Assembly: GCA_002449695.1 (NCBI GenBank)
Contig: DJXI01000032.1
Coordinates: forward strand, 1 to 6,913
DNA length: 6,913 nt
From: Verrucomicrobia bacterium UBA7008
GTDB lineage: Bacteria; Verrucomicrobiota; Kiritimatiellia; RFP12; UBA1067
Direction of reading: 5' to 3'
Made by a program: the position numbers and the translations under genes. Positions 1 through 5,003 of the stretch are shown here, piece after piece. Within the stretch, counting starts at the first letter, position 1. Each line of letters starts with the position of its first letter. The notes under the pieces were generated by a model, which worked only from the letters and a program-made list of their open reading frames with translations, ran no database searches and had not been told where the DNA came from.

Positions 1-24
1 GGAGCGCCGCAATGCGAGGCAATT

Positions 25-94
25 CTAGAGGGGCTAGACCGCTCGCGGTGCTCGCTGTTCTAGATCGCTCACTGCGTTCGCTTCGCTCGCTGTT
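25..94. repeat. Two degenerate 35-bp tandem units
   Basis: CTAGA occurs at 25, 60 and 95, exactly 35 bases apart. The two intervening units (25-59 and 60-94) agree at 23 of 35 positions by my alignment. Both end in the same stretch, CTCGCTGTT, and the 15-base word CTCGCTGTTCTAGAT is exact at 51-65 and 86-100. The interior is a C/G/T-rich GCTCGC-type run. No coding frame crosses this segment. The units feed directly into the 8-bp array that follows. Function is unknown. Confidence 0.7.
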
Positions 95-151
95 CTAGAT
101 TTCTAGAGGGTTCTAGGATTCTAGAAATCTAGAAGTCTAGAAATCTAGAAG
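94..151. repeat. TCTAGA octamer array (tandem palindromes)
   Basis: TCTAGA is exact at 94, 102, 120, 128, 136 and 144, with TCTAGG at 112, so the step is 8, 10, 8, 8, 8, 8 bases. The 16-base word TCTAGAAATCTAGAAG is tandemly duplicated at 120-135 and 136-151. Its first 15 bases are the exact reverse complement of 93-107, so the left arm can pair with either right copy. Two further TCTAGA copies lie upstream at 24 and 59, and a GCTAGA at 33. There are ten CTAG words in the first 151 bases, and I saw none in the rest of the window by eye. This is not a CRISPR array, because there are no unique spacers. Function is unknown. Confidence 0.85.
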
Positions 152-187
152 CCCAGATGCGCGCCCGCAAGAAGGCCGTCAAAGAGC

Positions 188-207
188 CGCGGGCGGGTTC
201 GCCCGCG
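188..207. other. G+C-rich hairpin with a 4-nt loop
   Basis: An 8-bp perfect stem (CGCGGGCG at 188-195, CGCCCGCG at 200-207) closes a GGTT loop. No U-tract follows, so it is not a classical intrinsic terminator, though it could end transcription from upstream or act as an RNA structure. A third matching arm, CGCCCGC at 162-168, could pair with 189-195 instead, giving two mutually exclusive folds. Confidence 0.6.
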
Positions 208-217
208 CACCTTCGAG

Positions 218-256
218 AAGTTGTTTCAACTTGTTGTTTCAAATCCTGAATCAGGA
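218..256. repeat. Cluster of short dyads and a 10-bp direct repeat
   Basis: AAGTTG (218-223) and CAACTT (227-232) form a 6-bp stem around TTT. GTTGTTTCAA is repeated at 220-229 and 233-242, 13 bases apart. TCCTGAATCAGGA (244-256) is a perfect 6-bp dyad about a central A. Such short dyads can be operator-like, but they lie more than 160 bases upstream of the likely promoter, so I assign no regulator. Confidence 0.45.
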
Positions 257-271
257 ACCGTCCCGTGTGTT

Positions 272-360
272 GACTTCAGACGTCGGACTTCCGACTTCGA
301 GGTCGAGACTCGGGCGGCGGGCTTTGGGGTTTCGAAGTCGGAAGTCTGATGTCCGAAGTC
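272..360. repeat. Inverted repeat made of heptamers (GACTTCN x4 / NGAAGTC x4)
   Basis: The left arm (272-300) reads as four 7-base units: GACTTCA, GACGTCG, GACTTCC, GACTTCG. The right arm (332-360) carries four units of the opposite strand sense: CGAAGTC, GGAAGTC, TGATGTC, CGAAGTC. The arms are reverse complements at 26 of 29 positions, and two of the three differences would be G-U pairs in RNA. The 31-base spacer (301-331) is G-rich. The structure ends about 65 bases before the -10 element of the efflux gene. It could extrude as a cruciform or form a long RNA hairpin if transcribed from further upstream. No transposase or recognisable target duplication is present. Confidence 0.85.
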
Positions 361-425
361 CTATCCCCCAATTCGCGGCGGCGCGCAAACGGTCAAATTC
401 CAACTGGCGCGCGGGGGTGCGGATA

Positions 426-434
426 TGATATACT
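426..434 (+). promoter_or_regulatory. Extended -10 promoter element (TGATATACT) for the efflux operon
   Basis: TGATATACT combines the TGn extension with a TATACT hexamer (429-434). I see no convincing -35 box 16-18 bases upstream, which is common for extended -10 promoters. Initiation would fall near 441, leaving a leader of about 22 bases before the ATG at 463. The nearly identical TGATATAAT precedes fucO, which supports this being a real promoter motif of the organism. It lies inside the upstream extension of the efflux reading frame, which argues for the ATG at 463. Confidence 0.6.
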
Positions 435-462
435 CTACACCCAATTACAGGATGGAAGAACT

Positions 463-1947
463 ATGAAGATCAAGCTCCAACACGGTATCGTCGCCGCGGC
501 GCTCGCGGCGGCCGGATGCTCCCTGCTCCCCTCGGTCGGGCCCGACTACAGTCAGCCCGAAATCGAACTGCCCGCGTTCGACCTGCCGGACGCCGGCGCG
601 CCGACGACCAACCTGACGGCGACGGGCGAATACCGGGCGGCCGACGCGGAAGCGGACGCGCGCGCGCTCATCACGACGAACGATGTCGCCAGCTGGTGGC
701 TGCGCTTCGACGACCCGATCCTCGCCGATCTCGTCGAATGCGCCGTCTCGAACAACGTCTCCTACCTGATGGCGCAGGAGCGGCTGACCGCCTCGCGCTG
801 GCAGCTCCTCGGCTCCTACGCCGCCTACTACCCGCACATCACCGCGTCGCTCTCCGGCCAGCGCACCGAGTACGGCCGCCAGACGCCCACGATGGTGGAC
901 CGCGGCACGAAGCTCCACCGCGACGTCTTCGCGGGCGGCTTTGACGCGACGTGGGAAATCGACATCTTCGGCGGCAGCCGCCGCGCGACCGAGGCCGCCG
1001 CCGCGACGGTGGAATCGATGGACTGGAGCGTCGCGGACGCCTGGGTGTCGCTCACGTCCGAAGTCGGCGCGCGCTACATCGAGCTGCGCACGACCCAGCA
1101 GCGCCTCGAGGTCGCGCGCACCAACCTCGTGCTCCAGAGCGAGACGTACGACATCCTGAAGTCGCGCCTCGACTCCGGCATCGGCGACGAGCTCGCGGTC
1201 AACCAGTCGAAGTACGTCGTGGACCAGACGCGCGCGGCGATCCCGCCGCTCGTGGCGCAGGAGGAGCAGCTCAAGAACGCGCTCGCGATCCTGACGGGCG
1301 GCATGCCCGGCGCGCTCCACGCGGTGCTCGCGCCGGTCGCCGACCGCGACTGGCTGCTCGCGCCCGGCCGGCTGGAGGCGGTACCGCTCGACAGGATCCG
1401 CGCGCGGCCCGACGTCCGCGCCGCCGAGCGCGCGATTGCCGCGCAGTGCGCGTACGTGGGCGTCGCCGAATCGATGTGGTATCCGAAACTCTTCATCAAC
1501 GGCGCGCTCGGGCTCCAGTCGACGCATCCGCAGAACCTCTTCGACCGCGCGTCGCTCTACGGCGCGATCGGCCCCGCCGTCAGCTGGCCGATCTTCCAGG
1601 GCGGCAACATCTACGCCAGCATCAAGACGGAAGAGGCGAAGATGACCGAGAAGATCCTCGCCTACGAGCTCGCGCTCGAAAAGGCGTACGGCGAGGTGCG
1701 CGACGCCTACGCGAACTACACGCAGGAATACCACCGCTACCAGGCGCTCGAAGGCGCGGTCGCGGCGGCGCAGGACGCGGTGGCCATCGCGAAGGACCTG
1801 TACAAGAACGGCCTCAGGGACTTCACCGCCGTCATCGACGCGCAGCGCTCGCTCCTCTCGCTCGAGGAGGCGCTCGTCGTCTCGCGCGGCACGATCACGC
1901 TCAACGTGATCACGCTCTACAAGGCGCTCGGCGGCGGCCTGCTGTGA
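463..1947 (+). CDS. Outer-membrane efflux lipoprotein (TolC superfamily, NodT/OprM type)
   Basis: This 494-residue protein is expected to form the trimeric outer-membrane channel of a tripartite (RND- or ABC-type) efflux system. It begins with a signal peptide (MKIKLQH, then an Ala-rich core) ending at LAAAGC, with Cys19 as the probable lipid-modified residue; Ala instead of Leu at -3 is slightly off consensus. The family signature GPDY follows at 26-29. Other landmarks are SWWLRFDDP (77-85), TWEIDIFGG (163-171), the RPDVRAAE helix (315-322), SWPIFQGG (374-381) and a C-terminal NGLRDFTAVIDAQRSLL segment. The two OEP repeats and the length fit the family. The frame is open back to an ATG at 349, but that extension lacks a signal peptide and covers the promoter. 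The start at 463 has a weak GGAAG four bases upstream. No periplasmic adaptor or inner-membrane pump gene is in the window, so its partner and substrate are unknown. Its stop overlaps the dtd start. Confidence 0.9.
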   Translation: MKIKLQHGIVAAALAAAGCSLLPSVGPDYSQPEIELPAFDLPDAGAPTTNLTATGEYRAADAEADARALITTNDVASWWLRFDDPILADLVECAVSNNVSYLMAQERLTASRWQLLGSYAAYYPHITASLSGQRTEYGRQTPTMVDRGTKLHRDVFAGGFDATWEIDIFGGSRRATEAAAATVESMDWSVADAWVSLTSEVGARYIELRTTQQRLEVARTNLVLQSETYDILKSRLDSGIGDELAVNQSKYVVDQTRAAIPPLVAQEEQLKNALAILTGGMPGALHAVLAPVADRDWLLAPGRLEAVPLDRIRARPDVRAAERAIAAQCAYVGVAESMWYPKLFINGALGLQSTHPQNLFDRASLYGAIGPAVSWPIFQGGNIYASIKTEEAKMTEKILAYELALEKAYGEVRDAYANYTQEYHRYQALEGAVAAAQDAVAIAKDLYKNGLRDFTAVIDAQRSLLSLEEALVVSRGTITLNVITLYKALGGGLL

Positions 1948-2387
1948 AAGTCTGGGTTCAGCGCGTCGCCGAGGCGAGCGTCGACATTGACGGCGCGCGC
2001 GTCGCCGAAATCGGGAAGGGGTATCTGATCCTCTTCGGCGTCACGCACACCGATACGGACGCGGCCGCCGACAAGCTGGCCGACCGCGTCGTGAAGCTGC
2101 GGATCTTCGAGGATGCGGACGGCAAAACGAACCGGTCGATCGTCGACGTCGACGGATCGGTGATCGTCGTCTCTCAGTTCACGCTCTACGCCGACACGGC
2201 GCACGGCAACCGTCCGGGCTTTTCCGACGCGGCGCGGCCCGACGTGGCGATTCCCCTCTACGAGCGGTTCGTCGCGCGGCTCAGGGCGGCGCTCGGCGAC
2301 GCGAAGGTCGGCACGGGGCGCTTCGGCGCGGACATGAAGGTGCGGCTCCTGAACGACGGGCCGTTTTCGGTGGAGCTGACAGCATGA
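1944..2387 (+). CDS. dtd: D-aminoacyl-tRNA deacylase
   Basis: This cytoplasmic homodimeric enzyme hydrolyses D-aminoacyl-tRNAs (and glycyl-tRNA(Ala) in known members), keeping D-amino acids and mischarged glycine out of proteins. The 147 residues match the usual length. Landmarks are the N-terminal KVWVQRVAEASV, the active-site motif SQFTL (77-81), then ADTAHGNRPGFS (83-94), TGRFGADM (124-131) and the C-terminal Gly-cisPro region NDGPFS (137-142). The family form of the last motif is NxGPVT, so Phe and Ser replace Val and Thr. Start: GTG at 1944 gives the proper N-terminus and overlaps the efflux stop as GTGA. There is no Shine-Dalgarno sequence, so translation is probably coupled. The same frame is open upstream as a G+C artefact within the efflux gene. 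The end overlaps the HD gene (ATGA). Confidence 0.93.
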   Translation: MKVWVQRVAEASVDIDGARVAEIGKGYLILFGVTHTDTDAAADKLADRVVKLRIFEDADGKTNRSIVDVDGSVIVVSQFTLYADTAHGNRPGFSDAARPDVAIPLYERFVARLRAALGDAKVGTGRFGADMKVRLLNDGPFSVELTA

Positions 2388-3133
2388 ACGCGCTGGAAAG
2401 GCTGCGGCAGCTCTACTTCGCCTACGTGGACACGTTCAAGGTGGACGGCCGTCTGCCGCCGATGATGGAGCTCAAGCGCATCCACACCGCGCGCGTCGTG
2501 GACAACGCCCGGCAGATCTGCGCGGCGGAGGGGTTCGATCCGCACACGACGGAAATCTGCACGCTCGCGGCGCTGCTGCACGACACGGGGCGCTACGAGC
2601 AGCTCAGACGCTACAACACGTTCAAGGACAGCGACTCGGTGGACCACGCCGTCTTCTCGCACGACATCGTGAAGGAAAAGGGCTGGCTCGACGCGCTCGA
2701 CGCGGCCGACCGCGACGCGATCCTGGAGGCGGTCCTCTACCACAACCGCCGCGACCTGCCGGACGGTCTGCCGCCGCTGACGGACACGGCCGCGAAGTGC
2801 GTGCGCGACGCGGACAAGCTCGACATCTTCCGCGTGCTGGAGCACCAGATCGAGACGACCGACTGGCGCACGGACGCGACGGCGTTCTGGAACCTCCGCA
2901 CCGATCTGCCGCCCAACCCCGAGGTGATCGCGGCGATCAAGGGCGGGCGGCCCGTCGACTACCAGAGCATCCGGTCGCTCGCCGACTTCGTGCTCATCCA
3001 GGTCGGCTGGATGCGCAACGGCCTGGCCTTCGCGTCGTCGCGCCGGTTCGCCGCCGCGCGCGGCCACTACGCCTACCGCCGGAAGTTCCTCCTCGACCTC
3101 GTCGGCTACGACATCGACGAACTCGCGCGCTGA
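2384..3133 (+). CDS. HD-domain metal-dependent phosphohydrolase, specificity unknown
   Basis: This 249-residue soluble protein has no signal peptide or membrane segment. The HD-fold metal ligands can be traced as His34 (KRIHTARV), His66-Asp67 (LLHDTGRYEQ) and Asp144 (within RDADKLDIFR, 141-150), with further conserved-looking His88, His93 and His120 (LYHNRRD). HD enzymes usually cleave phosphomonoesters or phosphodiesters of nucleotides. The motif is HDTG rather than HDxxED, so it does not look like a (p)ppGpp hydrolase of the SpoT/MESH1 kind. The substrate cannot be read from the sequence. GGAG at 2372-2375 lies 8 bases before the ATG. The start overlaps the dtd stop by four bases, so it is the third gene of the efflux-dtd-HD unit and is followed by a terminator hairpin. 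Confidence 0.85.
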   Translation: MNALERLRQLYFAYVDTFKVDGRLPPMMELKRIHTARVVDNARQICAAEGFDPHTTEICTLAALLHDTGRYEQLRRYNTFKDSDSVDHAVFSHDIVKEKGWLDALDAADRDAILEAVLYHNRRDLPDGLPPLTDTAAKCVRDADKLDIFRVLEHQIETTDWRTDATAFWNLRTDLPPNPEVIAAIKGGRPVDYQSIRSLADFVLIQVGWMRNGLAFASSRRFAAARGHYAYRRKFLLDLVGYDIDELAR

Positions 3134-3154
3134 ACGCCGCGCCGCCGTTCGCAG

Positions 3155-3182
3155 AATCCGCTACCGAAAGGGGCGGATTTTT
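3155..3182 (+). terminator. Intrinsic terminator after the HD gene
   Basis: AATCCGC (3155-3161) pairs perfectly with GCGGATT (3173-3179). The apex can extend with CC/GG (3164-3165 with 3170-3171) around a GAAA tetraloop. The 3' arm runs into five T residues (3178-3182), and another seven follow the -10 box (3190-3196). It lies 21 bases past the HD stop codon. The T-run is partly inside the promoter of the next gene, so termination and initiation signals overlap. Confidence 0.75.
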
Positions 3183-3190
3183 GATATAAT
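3182..3190 (+). promoter_or_regulatory. Extended -10 promoter element (TGATATAAT) for fucO
   Basis: TG-A-TATAAT is a perfect extended -10 (hexamer 3185-3190), with no good -35 in the hairpin region upstream. Initiation is expected near 3197, giving a leader of about 36 bases that contains the AAAGGAA ribosome binding site at 3221-3227. The preceding GCGGAT is also found ahead of the promoter at 426. No catabolite or fucose-regulator operator is evident. Confidence 0.75.
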
Positions 3191-3232
3191 TTTTTTCATC
3201 TGAAATTGCAACCTTCAACCAAAGGAACGAAC

Positions 3233-4381
3233 ATGGTCAACCGCATCATCCTCAACGAAACCTCGTACCACGGCGCCGGCGCCGTCCGGTCCATCACGGC
3301 GGAGCTCGCCGCGCGCGGACTCAAAAAGCCCATCGTCTTCAGCGATCCCGACCTCATCCGGTTCGGCGTCACGAAGAAGGTGACGGACATCCTCGACGCC
3401 GCCAAGGTCCCCTACGCGATCTATTCGGAGATCAAGCCGAACCCGACGATCGAAAACGTCAAGAACGGCGTCAAGGCGTTCAAGAAGGCGAAGGCCGATT
3501 CGATCATCGCCATCGGCGGCGGCTCGTCGATGGACACGGCCAAGGCGGTCGGCATCATCATGGCGAACCCGGAGTTCGCGGACGTGCGCTCGCTCGAGGG
3601 CGTCGCGCCGACGAAGAAGCCCTCGAAGCCGATCCTCGCGGTGCCGACGACGGCCGGCACGGCGGCGGAAGTGACGATCAACTACGTCATCACCGACGTC
3701 GAGAAGCGCCGCAAGTTCGTCTGCGTCGATCCGCACGACATCCCCGTCGTCGCGTTCGTCGATCCCGAGATGATGGCGACGATGCCGAAGGGGCTGACCG
3801 CGTTCACGGGCATGGACGCGCTCACGCACGCGATCGAAGGCCTCATCACGAAGGGCGCGTGCGAGATGACCGACATGTTCCACCTCAAGGCGATCGAGAT
3901 CATCGCGCGCTCGCTCCGGGACGCGGTCGCGAACAAGCCGGCGGGCCGCGCGGGCATGGCGCTCGGCCAGTACATCGCGGGCATGGGCTTCTCGAACGTC
4001 GGCCTCGGCGTCGACCACTCGATGGCGCACGGCCTCTCGGCGCTCTACGACATGCCGCACGGCAAGGCGTGCGCGATCCTGCTGCCGACGGCGATGAAGT
4101 TCAACGCGGCGAAGACGGGCACGAAGTACCGCGAGATCGCGCGGGCGATGGGCGTCAAGGGCGTCGACAGGATGACGCCGGCCCAGTACCGCAAGGCGGC
4201 GATCGCGGCGGTCGAGAAGCTCGCGGCCGACGTGGGCATTCCGCCGAACCTGAAGGGCGTGCTCAAGAAGGAGGACGTGCCGTTCCTCGCCGAATCGGCC
4301 TACGCCGACGCGTGCCGCCCGGGCAATCCGCGCGACTGCACGGTGAAGGACATCGCGAAGCTCTACACGTCGCTGATGTAG
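3233..4381 (+). CDS. fucO: Lactaldehyde reductase / L-1,2-propanediol oxidoreductase (iron-containing alcohol dehydrogenase)
   Basis: This cytoplasmic enzyme reduces L-lactaldehyde to L-1,2-propanediol with NADH, the fermentative end of L-fucose and L-rhamnose breakdown. At 382 residues it equals the E. coli FucO length as I remember it, and it shares long identical stretches with it, such as EVTINYVITD, RRKFVCVDPHDIP and GQYxAGMGFSNVGLG. The nucleotide-binding GGGS is at 95-98. The four iron ligands are Asp195, His199, His262 and His276. A departure is VDHSMAHGLSALYDMPHG where E. coli has LVHGMAHPLGAFYNTPHG, placing an Asp directly before the ligand His262. Start: the ATG at 3233 lies 5 bases after AAAGGAA, whereas an in-frame TTG at 3206 lacks such a site. 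No other deoxysugar genes are visible. lemA follows after 19 bases and may be cotranscribed. Activity on other short-chain diols or aldehydes is possible. Confidence 0.9.
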   Translation: MVNRIILNETSYHGAGAVRSITAELAARGLKKPIVFSDPDLIRFGVTKKVTDILDAAKVPYAIYSEIKPNPTIENVKNGVKAFKKAKADSIIAIGGGSSMDTAKAVGIIMANPEFADVRSLEGVAPTKKPSKPILAVPTTAGTAAEVTINYVITDVEKRRKFVCVDPHDIPVVAFVDPEMMATMPKGLTAFTGMDALTHAIEGLITKGACEMTDMFHLKAIEIIARSLRDAVANKPAGRAGMALGQYIAGMGFSNVGLGVDHSMAHGLSALYDMPHGKACAILLPTAMKFNAAKTGTKYREIARAMGVKGVDRMTPAQYRKAAIAAVEKLAADVGIPPNLKGVLKKEDVPFLAESAYADACRPGNPRDCTVKDIAKLYTSLM

Positions 4382-4389
4382 GCACGGGA

Positions 4390-4396
4390 AAGGAGG
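4390..4396 (+). promoter_or_regulatory. Strong ribosome binding site for the LemA gene
   Basis: AAGGAGG is a full anti-Shine-Dalgarno match, 4 bases before the ATG and just after the fucO stop. It fixes the start and indicates that lemA is translated independently even if transcribed with fucO. Confidence 0.8.
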
Positions 4397-4400
4397 CCGC

Positions 4401-5003
4401 ATGAACGGACTGACACTCGCGCTGCTGGTCGTCGTCGCCCTGGCCGTCGCGCTCGTCCTGTGGGCCGTCGGGCTCTACAACGGGCTCGTCGTGCTCCGGA
4501 ACCGTTTCAAGAACGCGTTCGCGCAGATCGACGTCCAGCTCCGGCGCCGCTACGACCTCATCCCCAATCTCGTCGAGACGGCGAAAGGGTATCTCGCCCA
4601 CGAGCGCGAGACGCTGACCGCCGTCGTCGAGGCGCGCAACCAGGCCGCCGGCGCCGCCAAGGCGCTCGCGGCCGCGCCCGGCGACCCGGCCGCCGTCCGG
4701 GCGTTCGCCGCCGCCGAATCGGGGCTGGCGGGCGTCCTCTCGCGCCTGATGGTCGTCGTCGAGCGCTATCCCGAGCTCAAGGCCGACCGGCAGATGGCGC
4801 GCGTCTCGGAGGAGCTCACCTCCACCGAGAACCGCATCGCGTTCGCCCGCCAGGCCTACAACGACGCCGTGACGGCGTACAACACGAAGCGCGAGCTCTT
4901 CCCGACGTCCCTCGTCGCGGGGGCGTTCAACTTCGCGCCCGCGGCGCTCCTCGAGGCGACGGACGCCGCGGCGCAGCGCGACGCGCCGCACGTCGCGTTC
5001 TGA
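4401..5003 (+). CDS. lemA: LemA family membrane protein
   Basis: This 200-residue protein has one N-terminal membrane segment (about residues 4-26) and a helical body. The family's core motif is intact: YNGLVVLRNRFKNAFAQIDV (26-45), then RRRYDLIPNLVETAKGY, YPELKA (123-128), and ELTSTENRIAFARQAYNDAV followed by YN and LFPTS. The C-terminal FNFAP and terminal APHVAF fit the normal LemA end, so the gene looks complete. The family has no established enzymatic activity. Its four-helix domain is thought to be displayed at the membrane surface. Members often sit beside M48 proteases or TPM-domain proteins, and here the stop overlaps the M48 start as TGATG. That overlap suggests coupled synthesis and a joint role in membrane protein quality control, which is inference. 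Confidence 0.92.
   Translation: MNGLTLALLVVVALAVALVLWAVGLYNGLVVLRNRFKNAFAQIDVQLRRRYDLIPNLVETAKGYLAHERETLTAVVEARNQAAGAAKALAAAPGDPAAVRAFAAAESGLAGVLSRLMVVVERYPELKADRQMARVSEELTSTENRIAFARQAYNDAVTAYNTKRELFPTSLVAGAFNFAPAALLEATDAAAQRDAPHVAF

Noticed and set aside
1..63. 3' end of an upstream gene (short frames ending at TAG 26-28 or 61-63)
   Set aside because: Only 8-20 codons are visible, with no recognisable sequence, so there is no way to support a gene.
24..151. CRISPR array
   Set aside because: The repeats are 6-16 bases with 8-base steps and no unique spacers. The 35-base units are too few and too diverged, and no cas gene is present.
272..360. Terminal inverted repeats of an insertion sequence
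   Set aside because: The arms are only 31 bases apart, with no room for a transposase, and I found no flanking target duplication.
231..428. 65-codon open frame in the leader
   Set aside because: It runs through the heptamer inverted repeat, is Arg/Ser-rich without a motif, and has no convincing ribosome binding site.
349..462. 38-residue N-terminal extension of the efflux protein
   Set aside because: It would bury the lipoprotein signal peptide, overlaps the heptamer repeat and contains the -10 element. The ATG at 463 fits the family.
445..1734. 429-codon minus-strand frame opposite the efflux gene
   Set aside because: Low-complexity Arg/Val/Ala composition with no motif. The plus strand has convincing family signatures throughout.
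951..1943. 331-codon upstream extension of the dtd frame
   Set aside because: Arg/Pro-rich shadow translation inside the efflux gene. Dtd homology begins exactly at the GTG at 1944 and the length then fits the family.
2384..3133. (p)ppGpp hydrolase (MESH1/SpoT-type) identity for the HD protein
   Set aside because: The metal motif is HDTG, not the HDxxED of that family, and there is no synthetase domain. It is kept as an HD hydrolase of unknown substrate.
3215..4402. 395-codon minus-strand frame opposite fucO
   Set aside because: Arg/Asp/His-rich shadow covering a highly conserved FucO gene, with no domain or ribosome binding site.
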